From assembly GCA_017642895.1 (NCBI GenBank), contig JAEPON010000021.1, positions 2,501 through 61,403 of the forward strand: DNA of 58,903 bases, written 5' to 3'. The stretch is from Roseitalea sp. (lineage in GTDB: Bacteria > Pseudomonadota > Alphaproteobacteria > Rhizobiales > Rhizobiaceae). Both the position numbers and the translations under genes were made by a program. Below are positions 34,005 to 43,889 of this stretch, piece by piece (position 1 is the first letter of the stretch; the number at the start of each line of letters is the position of its first letter). Below the pieces are notes generated by a model. The model saw only the letters and a list, made by a program, of their open reading frames with translations. It ran no database searches and was not told the origin of the DNA.

Positions 34005-35105
34005 ATGACGGGCCGTTATCAAGCCGTCATGCTCGATCTGCCAGCCGACAAGATGGACCAGATGGTCAAGCGCTTCGACATGCTCGAGGCGCAGATGGCC
34101 GAGGGCCCCGACAGCGAGACCTATGTCCGCCTCGCCGCCGAGTATGCCGAGCTTGAGGAAATTGCCGGCAAGATTCGCGAGTACCGCCAGGTCGAGGCCG
34201 AACGCGATGATCTCGACGCGCTGCTTGCCGATGCGGACATCGACGCCGAGATGCGCGCGCTGGCAGAGGAGGAACGGCCCCAACTCGAAGGGCGGCTCGA
34301 AGCGCTGGGGCAGGACATAAGGCTTCTTCTGCTGCCCCGCGACGCCGCCGACCAGCGCAGCGCGATCCTGGAAATCCGTGCCGGCACCGGCGGGCTGGAA
34401 GCCGCTCTTTTCGCCGGGGACCTGTTCCGCATGTATGAGCGCTATGCGTCAGCCCGTGGCTGGAAGATGGAGATCGTCTCTGCGTCGGACGGCGATGCCG
34501 GCGGCTACAAGGAGATCATCGCACAGGTCGAGGGCAAGGGCGTTTTCTCGAAGCTGAAATTCGAGTCCGGCGTTCACCGCGTCCAGCGTGTGCCCGAGAC
34601 CGAGGCCGGCGGCCGCATCCATACATCGGCTGCCACCGTTGCCGTCCTGCCCAAGGCCGAGGAGGTCGATGTCGACATCCGCAACGAGGATATCCGCATC
34701 GACACGATGCGGGCATCGGGCGCCGGCGGTCAGCATGTCAACACGACCGACTCGGCGGTGCGCATCACCCATGTCCCGTCCGGCATCGTCGTCGTACAGG
34801 CGGAGAAGTCGCAGCACCAGAACCGCGCCCGCGCCATGGAAATCCTGCGCGCCCGCCTTTACGACGAGGAACGGCGCAAGGCCGCTGAGGAGCGTTCGGA
34901 AGCGCGGCGCCTCCAGGTCGGCTCCGGCGACCGGTCTGAGCGCATCCGCACCTACAATTTCCCGCAGGGGCGCGTCACCGACCACCGCATCAACCTGACG
35001 CTCTACAAGCTCGACCGGGTGATGGAGGGCGATCTCGGCGCAATCGTCGACGCGCTGACAGCCGATCATCAGGCCAGATTGCTCACCGAAGAGGCGGCGG
35101 CATGA
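34005..35105 (+). CDS. prfA: Peptide chain release factor 1
   Basis: Recognises UAA and UAG and triggers peptide release. The 366 residues include the codon-recognition tripeptide P-E-T (197-199, P-A-T in E. coli) in H-R-V-Q-R-V-P-E-T-E, followed by G-G-R-I-H-T-S-A-A-T-V, and the catalytic G-G-Q (241-243) whose glutamine is methylated by PrmC. Two possible starts exist: ATG at 34005 and ATG at 34029, the second closer to the family N-terminus. Six bases after ptsP and one base before prmC, so the modifier is cotranscribed with its substrate. Confidence 0.97.
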   Translation: MTGRYQAVMLDLPADKMDQMVKRFDMLEAQMAEGPDSETYVRLAAEYAELEEIAGKIREYRQVEAERDDLDALLADADIDAEMRALAEEERPQLEGRLEALGQDIRLLLLPRDAADQRSAILEIRAGTGGLEAALFAGDLFRMYERYASARGWKMEIVSASDGDAGGYKEIIAQVEGKGVFSKLKFESGVHRVQRVPETEAGGRIHTSAATVAVLPKAEEVDVDIRNEDIRIDTMRASGAGGQHVNTTDSAVRITHVPSGIVVVQAEKSQHQNRARAMEILRARLYDEERRKAAEERSEARRLQVGSGDRSERIRTYNFPQGRVTDHRINLTLYKLDRVMEGDLGAIVDALTADHQARLLTEEAAA

Positions 35106-35106
35106 G

Positions 35107-35970
35107 ATGACCGGTTCGGCAAGCCTTCAGGACGCCTATGACGATGCCGTCGCCCATCTGTCCCGCGCCGGCTCGCCGACGCCCGATCTCGATGCGACGC
35201 TGCTCGTCGAACACACCACCGGCATGACCGCGCTGGACCGGCTGACCCAGCCCGACAAGCCGCTTAATCCCCGCCAGCATCAGGCACTCAGAACGGCGAT
35301 TGCAAGACGCATGAGCCACGAGCCGGTGCACCGGATCATCGGCTGGCGCGAGTTTTACGGTCTGCCCCTGTCGTTGAACGCGCACACGCTGGTGCCGCGC
35401 CCCGACACCGAAACACTGGTCGATCTGGTGCTGCCGTTCGCGCACCACCGCGCCGAGGAAACCGGCATCTGCCGGGTGCTCGATCTGGGCACGGGCAGCG
35501 GCGCCATCGCGCTCGCCATCCTCAACGAGGTGCGCCAGGCGGAGGCGACCGGCACGGACGTTTCGATAGAGGCGTTGGAGATGGCGACCCGCAACGCGCA
35601 GGGGCTCGGCCTGTCGGACCGCTTCACCGCGCTGCGCTCGGACTGGTTCTCCGCGCTTTCGGGACAATTCGACCTGATCGTCTCCAACCCGCCCTATATC
35701 CCGACGGCGGTCATCCCCACGCTCGATCCCGACGTGCGCGATCATGATCCGCTGGCCGCCCTCGATGGCGGTTCGGACGGGCTCAACGCCTATGGCCTGA
35801 TCGCGGGCCGGGGGCTGCCGCACCTGGCCGACAAGGGTCGAATCGCCGTCGAGATCGGCAAGGGCCAAAGGTCGGCTGTCGCGAGCCTTTTTGCGGCCGC
35901 CGGCCTGCAGGTCGCGGCCAGCGCGCAGGATCTCAATGGCCTTGAAAGGGCGATAATGTTCAGTTGCTGA
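35107..35970 (+). CDS. prmC: Release factor glutamine methyltransferase
   Basis: N5-glutamine methyltransferase (HemK family) that modifies the G-G-Q of RF1 and RF2. The 287 residues have an N-terminal helical substrate-binding domain (to about 90), SAM motif D-L-G-T-G-S-G-A-I-A-L-A (126-137) and the glutamine-binding N-P-P-Y (194-197). Start is immediately after the prfA stop. A 6-6-6 palindrome begins exactly at its stop codon. Last gene of the lysC-ptsP-prfA-prmC run. Confidence 0.96.
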   Translation: MTGSASLQDAYDDAVAHLSRAGSPTPDLDATLLVEHTTGMTALDRLTQPDKPLNPRQHQALRTAIARRMSHEPVHRIIGWREFYGLPLSLNAHTLVPRPDTETLVDLVLPFAHHRAEETGICRVLDLGTGSGAIALAILNEVRQAEATGTDVSIEALEMATRNAQGLGLSDRFTALRSDWFSALSGQFDLIVSNPPYIPTAVIPTLDPDVRDHDPLAALDGGSDGLNAYGLIAGRGLPHLADKGRIAVEIGKGQRSAVASLFAAAGLQVAASAQDLNGLERAIMFSC

Positions 35971-35985
35971 CACGAATTGGTGTCA
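35968..35985. promoter_or_regulatory. Palindrome at the prmC stop codon
   Basis: TGACAC-GAATTG-GTGTCA is a perfect 6-6-6 inverted repeat whose first three bases are the prmC stop. It is followed by A-rich, not T-rich, sequence, so it is not an obvious terminator and may be an operator for the DUF4167 promoter 16 bases on. Confidence 0.4.
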
Positions 35986-36000
35986 AAAACGAAAAAATGC

Positions 36001-36029
36001 TTGGCAATCTGTCCCGCGCTCGCTACCAC
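36001..36029 (+). promoter_or_regulatory. Possible promoter of the DUF4167 gene
   Basis: TTGGCA (36001-36006) and TACCAC (36024-36029) are 17 bases apart. If used, the transcript would start near 36036 and carry a leader of about 248 bases. Confidence 0.4.
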
Positions 36030-36035
36030 TAGACA

Positions 36036-36283
36036 AGCAAGCCGACACAAGAACTGGTCGGCGGTCAGGCAACCGACAGCACCAAGACTTTTCCCGCATG
36101 GCTCAAAGGCCGGCGGAGCACGGTTCCGACATGTTTAGTCGCAGGGGCGATCTGACACGATGATGACCAATCGCAAGCCGAGAGCTTGCCATGACGGTAA
36201 CACCATTGGACCCGCGCGCTGAAACGTTCCCACACCCATCCATTTGCAAAATGCAAGCCGAATAACCCGATTACGAGAGATTG
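36036..36283 (+). other. Long structured leader before the DUF4167 gene
   Basis: No convincing gene lies between prmC and the DUF4167 start codon. Visible structure: GCCGAC (36041-36046) can pair with GTCGGC (36057-36062), while the GTCGG of that arm can also pair with CCGAC (36073-36077), so two hairpins exclude each other. A third hairpin, GCAAGC-CGAGA-GCTTGC, spans 36173-36189. The arrangement could be a regulatory leader or a small RNA. A 21-codon reading frame (36098-36163) inside has no ribosome binding site. Confidence 0.45.
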
Positions 36284-36934
36284 ATGAGACCACAGCAACA
36301 AGGACGCCGTTCGCGCAATCGTGGCAGCGGCCGGCGCAATCAGAACCCGCTCCAGCGCAGTTATGAGAGCAACGGGCCTGACGTGAAGATCAGGGGCAAC
36401 GCCCAGGTGATCGCCGACAAATACGCCACACTCGCACGCGACGCCCTGTCGTCCGGCGATACGGTGATGGCCGAAAACTATCTGCAGCACGCCGAACACT
36501 ATAACCGCATCATTCTGGCCGCTCAGCCGCAGCCGCGCGAGGATGATGACGAACAGGGCGACAATCAGCAGCAGGCCTCGGGCGATGACCGGCAGGGACG
36601 CGACGAGGGCCAGCAGCAACAGGGCCGCCGCAACCGCAACCGCCGCGATCGTGACGAGCGGAACCAGGACGCCGATGACGTGCAGCCCGCGGCGGCGACC
36701 GGCGAATCCGGCGACAGCCCGGCCGATGTGGCGGCACAGCCCCAGCCCGTGATCGACGGAACGCCCGCCGAAGTGCGCGAGGAAGAGGCCCAGCAGGCTA
36801 CCGGCACCGAAGAGCCGGCCAAGCCCAAACGTGCGCGCAAACCGCGCAAGAAGCCGGCCGATGCCGAGACGGACGCCGCGCCCCAGGGCGATGGCAGCGC
36901 CGATGACACCGAAGCGCCGGTGGCCGCCGAGTAG
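36284..36934 (+). CDS. DUF4167 domain protein, basic N-terminus and acidic low-complexity tail
   Basis: 216-residue protein of a family common in Rhizobiales. The first 30 residues are arginine- and glutamine-rich (R-P-Q-Q-Q-G-R-R-S-R-N-R) and look RNA-binding. The conserved domain follows (about 25-75): Q-R-S-Y-E-S-N-G-P-D-V-K-I-R-G-N and the terminal Y-L-Q-H-A-E-H-Y-N-R-I-I. The remaining two thirds is disordered, rich in D, E, Q, A and P with a basic island (K-P-K-R-A-R-K-P-R-K-K). Start is ATG at 36284 with GAGAG upstream. Function unknown. Conserved position before clpB, and a structured leader in front. Confidence 0.88.
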   Translation: MRPQQQGRRSRNRGSGRRNQNPLQRSYESNGPDVKIRGNAQVIADKYATLARDALSSGDTVMAENYLQHAEHYNRIILAAQPQPREDDDEQGDNQQQASGDDRQGRDEGQQQQGRRNRNRRDRDERNQDADDVQPAAATGESGDSPADVAAQPQPVIDGTPAEVREEEAQQATGTEEPAKPKRARKPRKKPADAETDAAPQGDGSADDTEAPVAAE

Positions 36935-36964
36935 AACGGCACCATCAGCCGATTGACTGTGCAA

Positions 36965-36997
36965 GCCGGCGCGCCGCAGGGCCCGCCGGTTTGTTTT
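36965..36997 (+). terminator. Probable terminator after the DUF4167 gene
   Basis: CCGGCG (36966-36971) pairs with CGCCGG (36984-36989) around a GC-rich 12-base loop and is followed by TTTGTTTTT. It lies 31 bases after the stop codon and would separate this gene from clpB. Confidence 0.6.
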
Positions 36998-37141
36998 TGC
37001 GCGCGTTTCCCCTTTATTCGCCCGCAACCCGTCACCATATCGTGATCGTATCAAGGGTCCGCCGCCTGGCGGGGGCCCGTCATCGATTGAAGCCGCACAT
37101 TGCCCTTGAGGGATGTGGGGAAGATTGGAGACATCAAGACC

Positions 37142-39760
<2,619 letters not shown>

Positions 39761-39790
39761 ACGGGCAGAAAGCTCGATTTCGCGATAATG

Positions 39791-39816
39791 GCGCGGGCCT
39801 TTCGGCCCGCGCTTTT
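39791..39816 (+). terminator. Rho-independent terminator of clpB
   Basis: GCGCGGGCC-TTTC-GGCCCGCGC is a perfect 9-4-9 hairpin followed by TTTT, 30 bases after the clpB stop. Confidence 0.9.
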
Positions 39817-39872
39817 CATTGCAAGCAATGCCGGGCGATGCGATACAACACGCCTCGCCCCGGAGCCTTCGC

Positions 39873-40883
39873 TTGCCGAAACGCCTGTCATTGCTGATCG
39901 CCGCCCTTTTCGTGGCGGGCGCCATTGCTTCGGCCGGCGCCATGCCGCCGACGAGCGACGAGTTCGACCGCCGTGTCATCGGTGGCAGCCAACTCTACGA
40001 TCCGGCGCCGCCGGCCGTTGCGCCGATCGCCGGCACCAGCCGGACGATCGCGGCCTTGCAGGTTCTGATGGACCGGCTCGGCATTTCGCCCGGCGTCATC
40101 GACGGACGCGACACGCCGCGCCTGCGCGCAGCGTTCGCCGTTCTGCGAGAGACGGCGATCGGCAATCGCATCGCCGGTACCCGCGACGCGGTGGCGATTG
40201 CGGACGCACTCGCGGCAACGGGCGGCGATGCGTTTCGGGATTACGCGATCACCGAAGCCGACATTGCCGGTCCGTTCACGCCGGACATCCCGCATCTTTA
40301 CGTGCATCAGGCAAGCCTTGCCGAAATCGGCTTCCGCAACCCGCGCGAAATGCTGGCCGAGCGGTTTCACATGGATGAAGCCTATCTGGCCGCGCTGAAT
40401 CCGGACGCCGATTTTAACGCAGCAGGCACCATCATCACCGTTGCGGATCCGGGGCGCGACCTGCAACGGCGCGTTGCCCGCATCGAAGCCAGCAAAAGCA
40501 CACGTCAGGTCCGCGCCTTCGATGCAAAGGGCGCTCTGGTCGCGGTCTATCCCGCCTCGATCGGGTCTGCCGCGACACCGTCGCCGACAGGCACCTTCAC
40601 AGTGCGCAACAAAGCACAGGATCCGCGCTATACCTATGATCCACGCGGATCGGCCCAACCCGGCCTGGCCGATGGTCTGGTGCTGCTGCCACCGGGTCCG
40701 AACGGACCGGTGGGCAATGCCTGGATCGGGCTTTCAAAGCGCACCTACGGCATTCATGGCACGCCCGAGCCTGCGCGCATCGGCCGCGCCGAAAGCGTCG
40801 GCTGCATCCGGCTGACCAACTGGGACGCGCTGGAACTGGCCCGCCTCGTGCGGCGTGGCGTGAAAGTCACAATCGGTGACTGA
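39873..40883 (+). CDS. L,D-transpeptidase (YkuD domain), exported
   Basis: Periplasmic enzyme that makes 3-3 peptidoglycan cross-links or attaches proteins to the wall. From the TTG at 39873 (336 residues) it begins with a clean signal peptide (P-K-R-L-S-L-L-I-A-A-L-F-V-A-G-A-I-A-S-A-G-A), and GGAG stands 7 bases upstream; an ATG at 39828 would add 15 residues and spoil the signal. A peptidoglycan-binding-like region (about 50-115) precedes the YkuD domain (about 200-335). The catalytic motif is intact: H-G-T (about 286) and S-V-G-C-I-R-L with the nucleophilic cysteine. Single gene between the clpB terminator and the hydroxybutyryl-CoA dehydrogenase gene. Confidence 0.9.
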   Translation: MPKRLSLLIAALFVAGAIASAGAMPPTSDEFDRRVIGGSQLYDPAPPAVAPIAGTSRTIAALQVLMDRLGISPGVIDGRDTPRLRAAFAVLRETAIGNRIAGTRDAVAIADALAATGGDAFRDYAITEADIAGPFTPDIPHLYVHQASLAEIGFRNPREMLAERFHMDEAYLAALNPDADFNAAGTIITVADPGRDLQRRVARIEASKSTRQVRAFDAKGALVAVYPASIGSAATPSPTGTFTVRNKAQDPRYTYDPRGSAQPGLADGLVLLPPGPNGPVGNAWIGLSKRTYGIHGTPEPARIGRAESVGCIRLTNWDALELARLVRRGVKVTIGD

Positions 40884-40925
40884 AACGCCGGTCGGCACTG
40901 ATTTGGTGCGGCGCACAGATTTACA

Positions 40926-40936
40926 TTGCGTCGCAA
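40926..40936. promoter_or_regulatory. TGC-N3-GCA site upstream of the hydroxybutyryl-CoA dehydrogenase gene
   Basis: TTGC-GTC-GCAA lies 46 bases before the start codon. The symmetric TGC-N3-GCA core equals that of 42169-42189 and resembles my recollection of the TGC-rich target of PhaR. A short site can occur by chance. Confidence 0.35.
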
Positions 40937-40982
40937 CAAACGCAGACTTTGCCAAAAACATGACACATGCGGGATGAGAGCG

Positions 40983-41864
40983 ATGATCGAACAGTTGAAG
41001 ACGATCGGTGTGATCGGCGCGGGCCAGATGGGGATTGGCATCGCCCAAGTCTCGGCCGCCGCCGGCTATGATGTGGTGATCGCCGACATCACGCAGGAGA
41101 CGGCGCAGGCGGGCCTCGACAAGCTTGCCGCCCAGACACAAAAGGCCGTCGATGCGGGCCGCATGCAGGCCGACGCACGCGACGCCATCATGGCGCATGT
41201 CTCCGTCACCGGCGGCATGGACGGGCTCTCCGACTGTGATCTGGTCATCGAGGCGGCCAGCGAGAACGAGGCCGTCAAGCGCAAGATCTTTGCCGATCTG
41301 TGTCCGGTCCTGAAGCCCGAAGCGCTGATTGCGTCCAACACCTCGTCCATCTCGATCACCCGGCTGGCGGCGGCCACCGACCGGCCAGAGCGCTTCATGG
41401 GCATCCATTTCATGAATCCGGTGCCGCGCATGAAGCTGGTCGAACTTGTGCGCGGTATCGCGACCGCGGACGAAGTGTTCGACGTCGCCCGTGCCTATGT
41501 CGACAGGCTGGACAAGACATCGACGGTATCCGAGGATTTTCCCGCCTTCATCGTCAACCGCATCCTGCTGCCGATGATCAACGAGGCGATCTACACGCTC
41601 TATGAGGGCGTTGGCTCGGTCGAGGCGATCGATACGGCCATGAAGCTCGGCGCCAACCACCCGATGGGGCCGCTCGAACTGGCCGATTTCATCGGTCTCG
41701 ACACCTGTCTGGCGATCATGCAGGTGCTGCATGACGGGCTCGCCGATTCCAAATATCGCCCCTGTCCTCTTCTGGTAAAATATGTCGAGGCCGGATGGCT
41801 GGGCCGCAAGAGCGGTCGCGGCTTTTACGACTATCGCGGCGAGACGCCGGTGCCGACCCGCTGA
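40983..41864 (+). CDS. hbdA: 3-Hydroxybutyryl-CoA dehydrogenase
   Basis: NAD-dependent L-3-hydroxyacyl-CoA dehydrogenase interconverting acetoacetyl-CoA and (S)-3-hydroxybutyryl-CoA in fatty-acid and butanoate metabolism. The 293 residues open with M-I-E-Q-L-K-T-I-G-V-I-G-A-G-Q-M-G (nucleotide-binding loop 12-17), followed by A-S-N-T-S-S-I-S-I-T near 116 and the catalytic histidine in G-I-H-F-M-N-P-V-P near 138. The C-terminal helical domain is complete. Starts at 40974 and 40983 are both possible. In many Rhizobiales this gene follows etfBA, as I recall; here it is 35 kb away. The gene is monocistronic. Confidence 0.95.
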   Translation: MIEQLKTIGVIGAGQMGIGIAQVSAAAGYDVVIADITQETAQAGLDKLAAQTQKAVDAGRMQADARDAIMAHVSVTGGMDGLSDCDLVIEAASENEAVKRKIFADLCPVLKPEALIASNTSSISITRLAAATDRPERFMGIHFMNPVPRMKLVELVRGIATADEVFDVARAYVDRLDKTSTVSEDFPAFIVNRILLPMINEAIYTLYEGVGSVEAIDTAMKLGANHPMGPLELADFIGLDTCLAIMQVLHDGLADSKYRPCPLLVKYVEAGWLGRKSGRGFYDYRGETPVPTR

Positions 41865-41888
41865 TCGGCCCGGCACCGTTAACCAGTT

Positions 41889-42098
41889 TCAATAGAGCGG
41901 CGAAACGCTTCCGTCCGGCATGTCCGGGCGCTGCGGCAGCCCCGCATCGCGCAGCGATGACAGCCGGGCGAGGCGCCCGGTGAGCGCACCCCGCAAGCCA
42001 CCCTGGCGAATGGGTCCGGCGGTTCGCGCAGCAGGCGCCCGAAAGCGCGCCTGCCCGGGAAAGGTGATGACATTGGATGATGCGGGTCCGGCCGTCAT
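41889..42098 (-). CDS. Small protein of unknown function
   Basis: A 69-residue reading frame on the minus strand, convergent with hbdA. GGAG lies 7 bases before the ATG, the best ribosome-binding site in this region, and supports translation. The sequence begins M-T-A-G-P-A-S-S-N-V-I-T-F-P-G, a V-I-x-F-P opening seen in many small Rhizobiales proteins, then is rich in arginine, alanine and glycine and ends near S-V-S-P-L-Y; it is predicted soluble and basic. A perfect 9-3-9 palindrome with a TGC-N3-GCA core lies 71 bases upstream. I do not recognise the family, and a chance ORF cannot be excluded. Confidence 0.5.
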   Translation of the reverse strand: MTAGPASSNVITFPGQARFRAPAARTAGPIRQGGLRGALTGRLARLSSLRDAGLPQRPDMPDGSVSPLY

Positions 42099-42399
42099 GA
42101 CAGTCTCCGTTGCATGTGCCCTCCCGGATAAGCGCAAGGCTACGCAACTCGATGGCCAAATCAAGGAGATTTTGTGCATCGCACAAAATTGTCGCGCCGC
42201 AGAAGCCGTCGCAGGACACCGCCCCGCCCTGGGGCATTAAAGGCGGAGCGGTGCGCCCACACCGGGGAGACAGCCCGCCATGGTCCAGACGAACTACCGG
42301 CTGCATCTTTGTGACACGGGCATGTCTCGGCCGATGTGACCGATTGCACAGCGCGCGGCGCAATTGACGCTCACCGCCAACGGGTCTAGGAAAGGCCCC
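42099..42399. other. Gene-free stretch before the metA riboswitch
   Basis: About 300 bases without a supported gene, between the start of the 69-residue ORF and the SAM-II aptamer. It holds the palindrome at 42169-42189 and must contain the promoters of both flanking genes, though no hexamer pair stands out. Short reading frames here have no ribosome binding sites. Confidence 0.5.
42169..42189. promoter_or_regulatory. Perfect 9-3-9 palindrome, possible PhaR-type operator
   Basis: ATTTTGTGC-ATC-GCACAAAAT is perfectly symmetric around three bases and lacks a T tract on either side, so an operator is likelier than a terminator. Its TGC-ATC-GCA core agrees with the TGC-rich sites I recall for the PHB regulator PhaR, encoded about 10 kb away. 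It lies 71 bases upstream of the small ORF and 230 bases before the metA aptamer. Confidence 0.5.
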
Positions 42400-42452
42400 C
42401 GTGGTGATTTGGCCGGTCGGCTTGCAGCCACGTTAAACAAGTCGCTAAAGGG
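42400..42452 (+). ncRNA. SAM-II riboswitch
   Basis: Matches the compact alphaproteobacterial SAM-II aptamer. P1 is CGTGG (42400-42404) with CCACG (42428-42432), followed by the invariant TGATTT. The pseudoknot is CGGCTTG (42418-42424) with CAAGTCG (42438-42444), seven pairs including one G-U, and the conserved GCTAAAGGG closes the element. It stands before metA, the classic target, and would turn methionine synthesis off when S-adenosylmethionine is plentiful. Confidence 0.93.
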
Positions 42453-42465
42453 CCGAGTTGATTGG

Positions 42466-42497
42466 ACCGGTAGCGATGTTTCGCCGCCGGTTTTTTT
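42466..42497 (+). terminator. Terminator hairpin between SAM-II and metA
   Basis: ACCGG (42466-42470) pairs with CCGGT (42487-42491), with an inner GCGA/TCGC helix, followed by a run of seven T residues and the metA ATG 13 bases later. Its position suggests that the riboswitch can act by transcription attenuation as well as, or instead of, masking the ribosome site. Confidence 0.7.
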
Positions 42498-42510
42498 GTG
42501 AGTTGATGCC

Positions 42511-43443
42511 ATGCCGATACGCATTCCCGACACCCTGCCCGCCCGCGAAACGCTGCTGCGCGAGGGCGTGATGGTCATGGACGAAAAGACGGCGACCCGG
42601 CAGGACATTCGTCCCCTGCACATTGGCCTTCTCAACCTGATGCCCAACAAGATCAAAACCGAAACGCAGATCGCGCGGCTCGTCGGTTCGACGCCGCTGC
42701 AGGTCGATCTGACGCTGGTGCGCATCGGCAATCACAAGTCGAAGAACACGTCCGAGGATCATCTGATCTCGTTCTACGAGACCTGGGACGAGGTGCGGCA
42801 CCGCAAGTTCGACGGCTTCATCATCACCGGCGCGCCGATCGAGACGCTGCCCTTCGAACACGTCACCTACTGGGACGAGCTGCGGCAAATCCTCGACTGG
42901 ACGACGACCAACGTCCATTCGTCCTTCTTCATCTGCTGGGGTGCGATGGCCGCGGCCTGGCACTTCCACCAGGTGCCCAAGCACACGCTTGCGCAAAAAG
43001 CGTTCGGCGTCTACCGGCACGGGAATTTGAGCCCGGCCTCGCCCTACCTCGCCGGCTTTTCCGACGATTTCCAGATTTCGGTGTCCCGCTGGACGGAAGT
43101 TCGCCGGAACGAACTGCCGGCCGACGGGTCGCTCGAGGTGCTGATGGAATCGGCCGAAACGGGCCTGTGCCTGCTGCACGAGGCGTTCGCCAACCGGCTC
43201 TACATCTTCAACCACATCGAATATGATTCAACGACGCTCGCCGAGGAGTATGAACGCGATGTCGCCGGCGGTACGCCGATTTCGGTGCCGCACAATTACT
43301 ATCCCGGCGACGACCCGACATGCACACCGCTGAACCGGTGGCGCAGCCATGCATTCCTGTTGTTCGGCAACTGGATCAACCAGGTCTACCAGACCACACC
43401 CTATGATCTCGCCGAGATCGGACACGACCGGGAGGCGGCATGA
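42511..43443 (+). CDS. metA: Homoserine O-acyltransferase MetA, predicted acetyl-CoA specific
   Basis: First committed step of methionine synthesis. The 310 residues hold the family N-terminus (P-L-H-I-G-L-L-N-L-M-P-N-K-I-K-T-E, 35-51), the catalytic cysteine in S-F-F-I-C-W-G (Cys142) and the histidine in N-H-I-E-Y-D near 235. At the specificity position 111 there is glutamate (G-A-P-I-E), not the glycine of E. coli MetA; in this family Glu111 goes with acetyl-CoA and Gly111 with succinyl-CoA use. The enzyme is thus more likely a homoserine O-acetyltransferase, although named MetA. Controlled by the upstream SAM-II riboswitch and terminator; overlaps the next gene by 4 bases. Confidence 0.95.
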   Translation: MPIRIPDTLPARETLLREGVMVMDEKTATRQDIRPLHIGLLNLMPNKIKTETQIARLVGSTPLQVDLTLVRIGNHKSKNTSEDHLISFYETWDEVRHRKFDGFIITGAPIETLPFEHVTYWDELRQILDWTTTNVHSSFFICWGAMAAAWHFHQVPKHTLAQKAFGVYRHGNLSPASPYLAGFSDDFQISVSRWTEVRRNELPADGSLEVLMESAETGLCLLHEAFANRLYIFNHIEYDSTTLAEEYERDVAGGTPISVPHNYYPGDDPTCTPLNRWRSHAFLLFGNWINQVYQTTPYDLAEIGHDREAA

Positions 43444-43883
43444 TGAGCCTGACCATTCGCGCGCTTGAGGCCAGCGACCACGAGGCGTGGCGCAGGCTCT
43501 GGACCGCCTATCTGGAGTTCTACCAATCCTCAATCTCCGAAGAGGTTTACGCGACCACCTGGGCACGCCTTCTGGGCAATGAGACCTATGATCCGAACGG
43601 CCTGATTGCGCTGTCGGACGGAAAGGCGGTCGGCCTGGTCCACTTTCTCTATCAGCGCCATTGCTGGCGCACGGACAATGTCTGCTATCTGCAGGACCTT
43701 TACGCGGATCCGGACGTGCGCGGCACCGGTGTCGGCCGGGCGCTGATCGAGGCGGTTTATGAGAAGGCCGATGCCGCCGGTTGTCCGTCGGTCTACTGGA
43801 TGACACAGGATTTCAACGCCACCGCGCGCCAGCTTTACGACCGGATCGCGACGCTGACGCCATTCATCAAGTACCAGCGCTAG
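43440..43883 (+). CDS. GNAT family N-acetyltransferase
   Basis: 147-residue single-domain GNAT protein. The N-terminus holds W-R-R-L-W-T-A-Y-L-E-F-Y (about 17-28), the cofactor loop D-V-R-G-T-G-V-G-R-A-L (about 91-101) and the C-terminal motif T-Q-D-F-N-A-T-A-R-Q-L-Y-D-R-I-A. The ATG at 43440 overlaps the metA stop, so it is translationally coupled and falls under the SAM-II riboswitch. Its substrate is unknown; the coupling suggests, without proving, a link to methionine or sulfur metabolism. It converges with the UMF1 transporter gene. Confidence 0.9.
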   Translation: MMSLTIRALEASDHEAWRRLWTAYLEFYQSSISEEVYATTWARLLGNETYDPNGLIALSDGKAVGLVHFLYQRHCWRTDNVCYLQDLYADPDVRGTGVGRALIEAVYEKADAAGCPSVYWMTQDFNATARQLYDRIATLTPFIKYQR

Positions 43884-43889
43884 GTCAAG

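Noticed and set aside
36098..36163. A 21-codon reading frame in the DUF4167 leader
   Set aside because: No ribosome binding site and no attenuation-like codon run; most likely chance.
36935..37141. Heat-shock (sigma32) promoter before clpB
   Set aside because: Expected by function, but no CTTG box with a CYTAT-type -10 at proper spacing could be found by eye.
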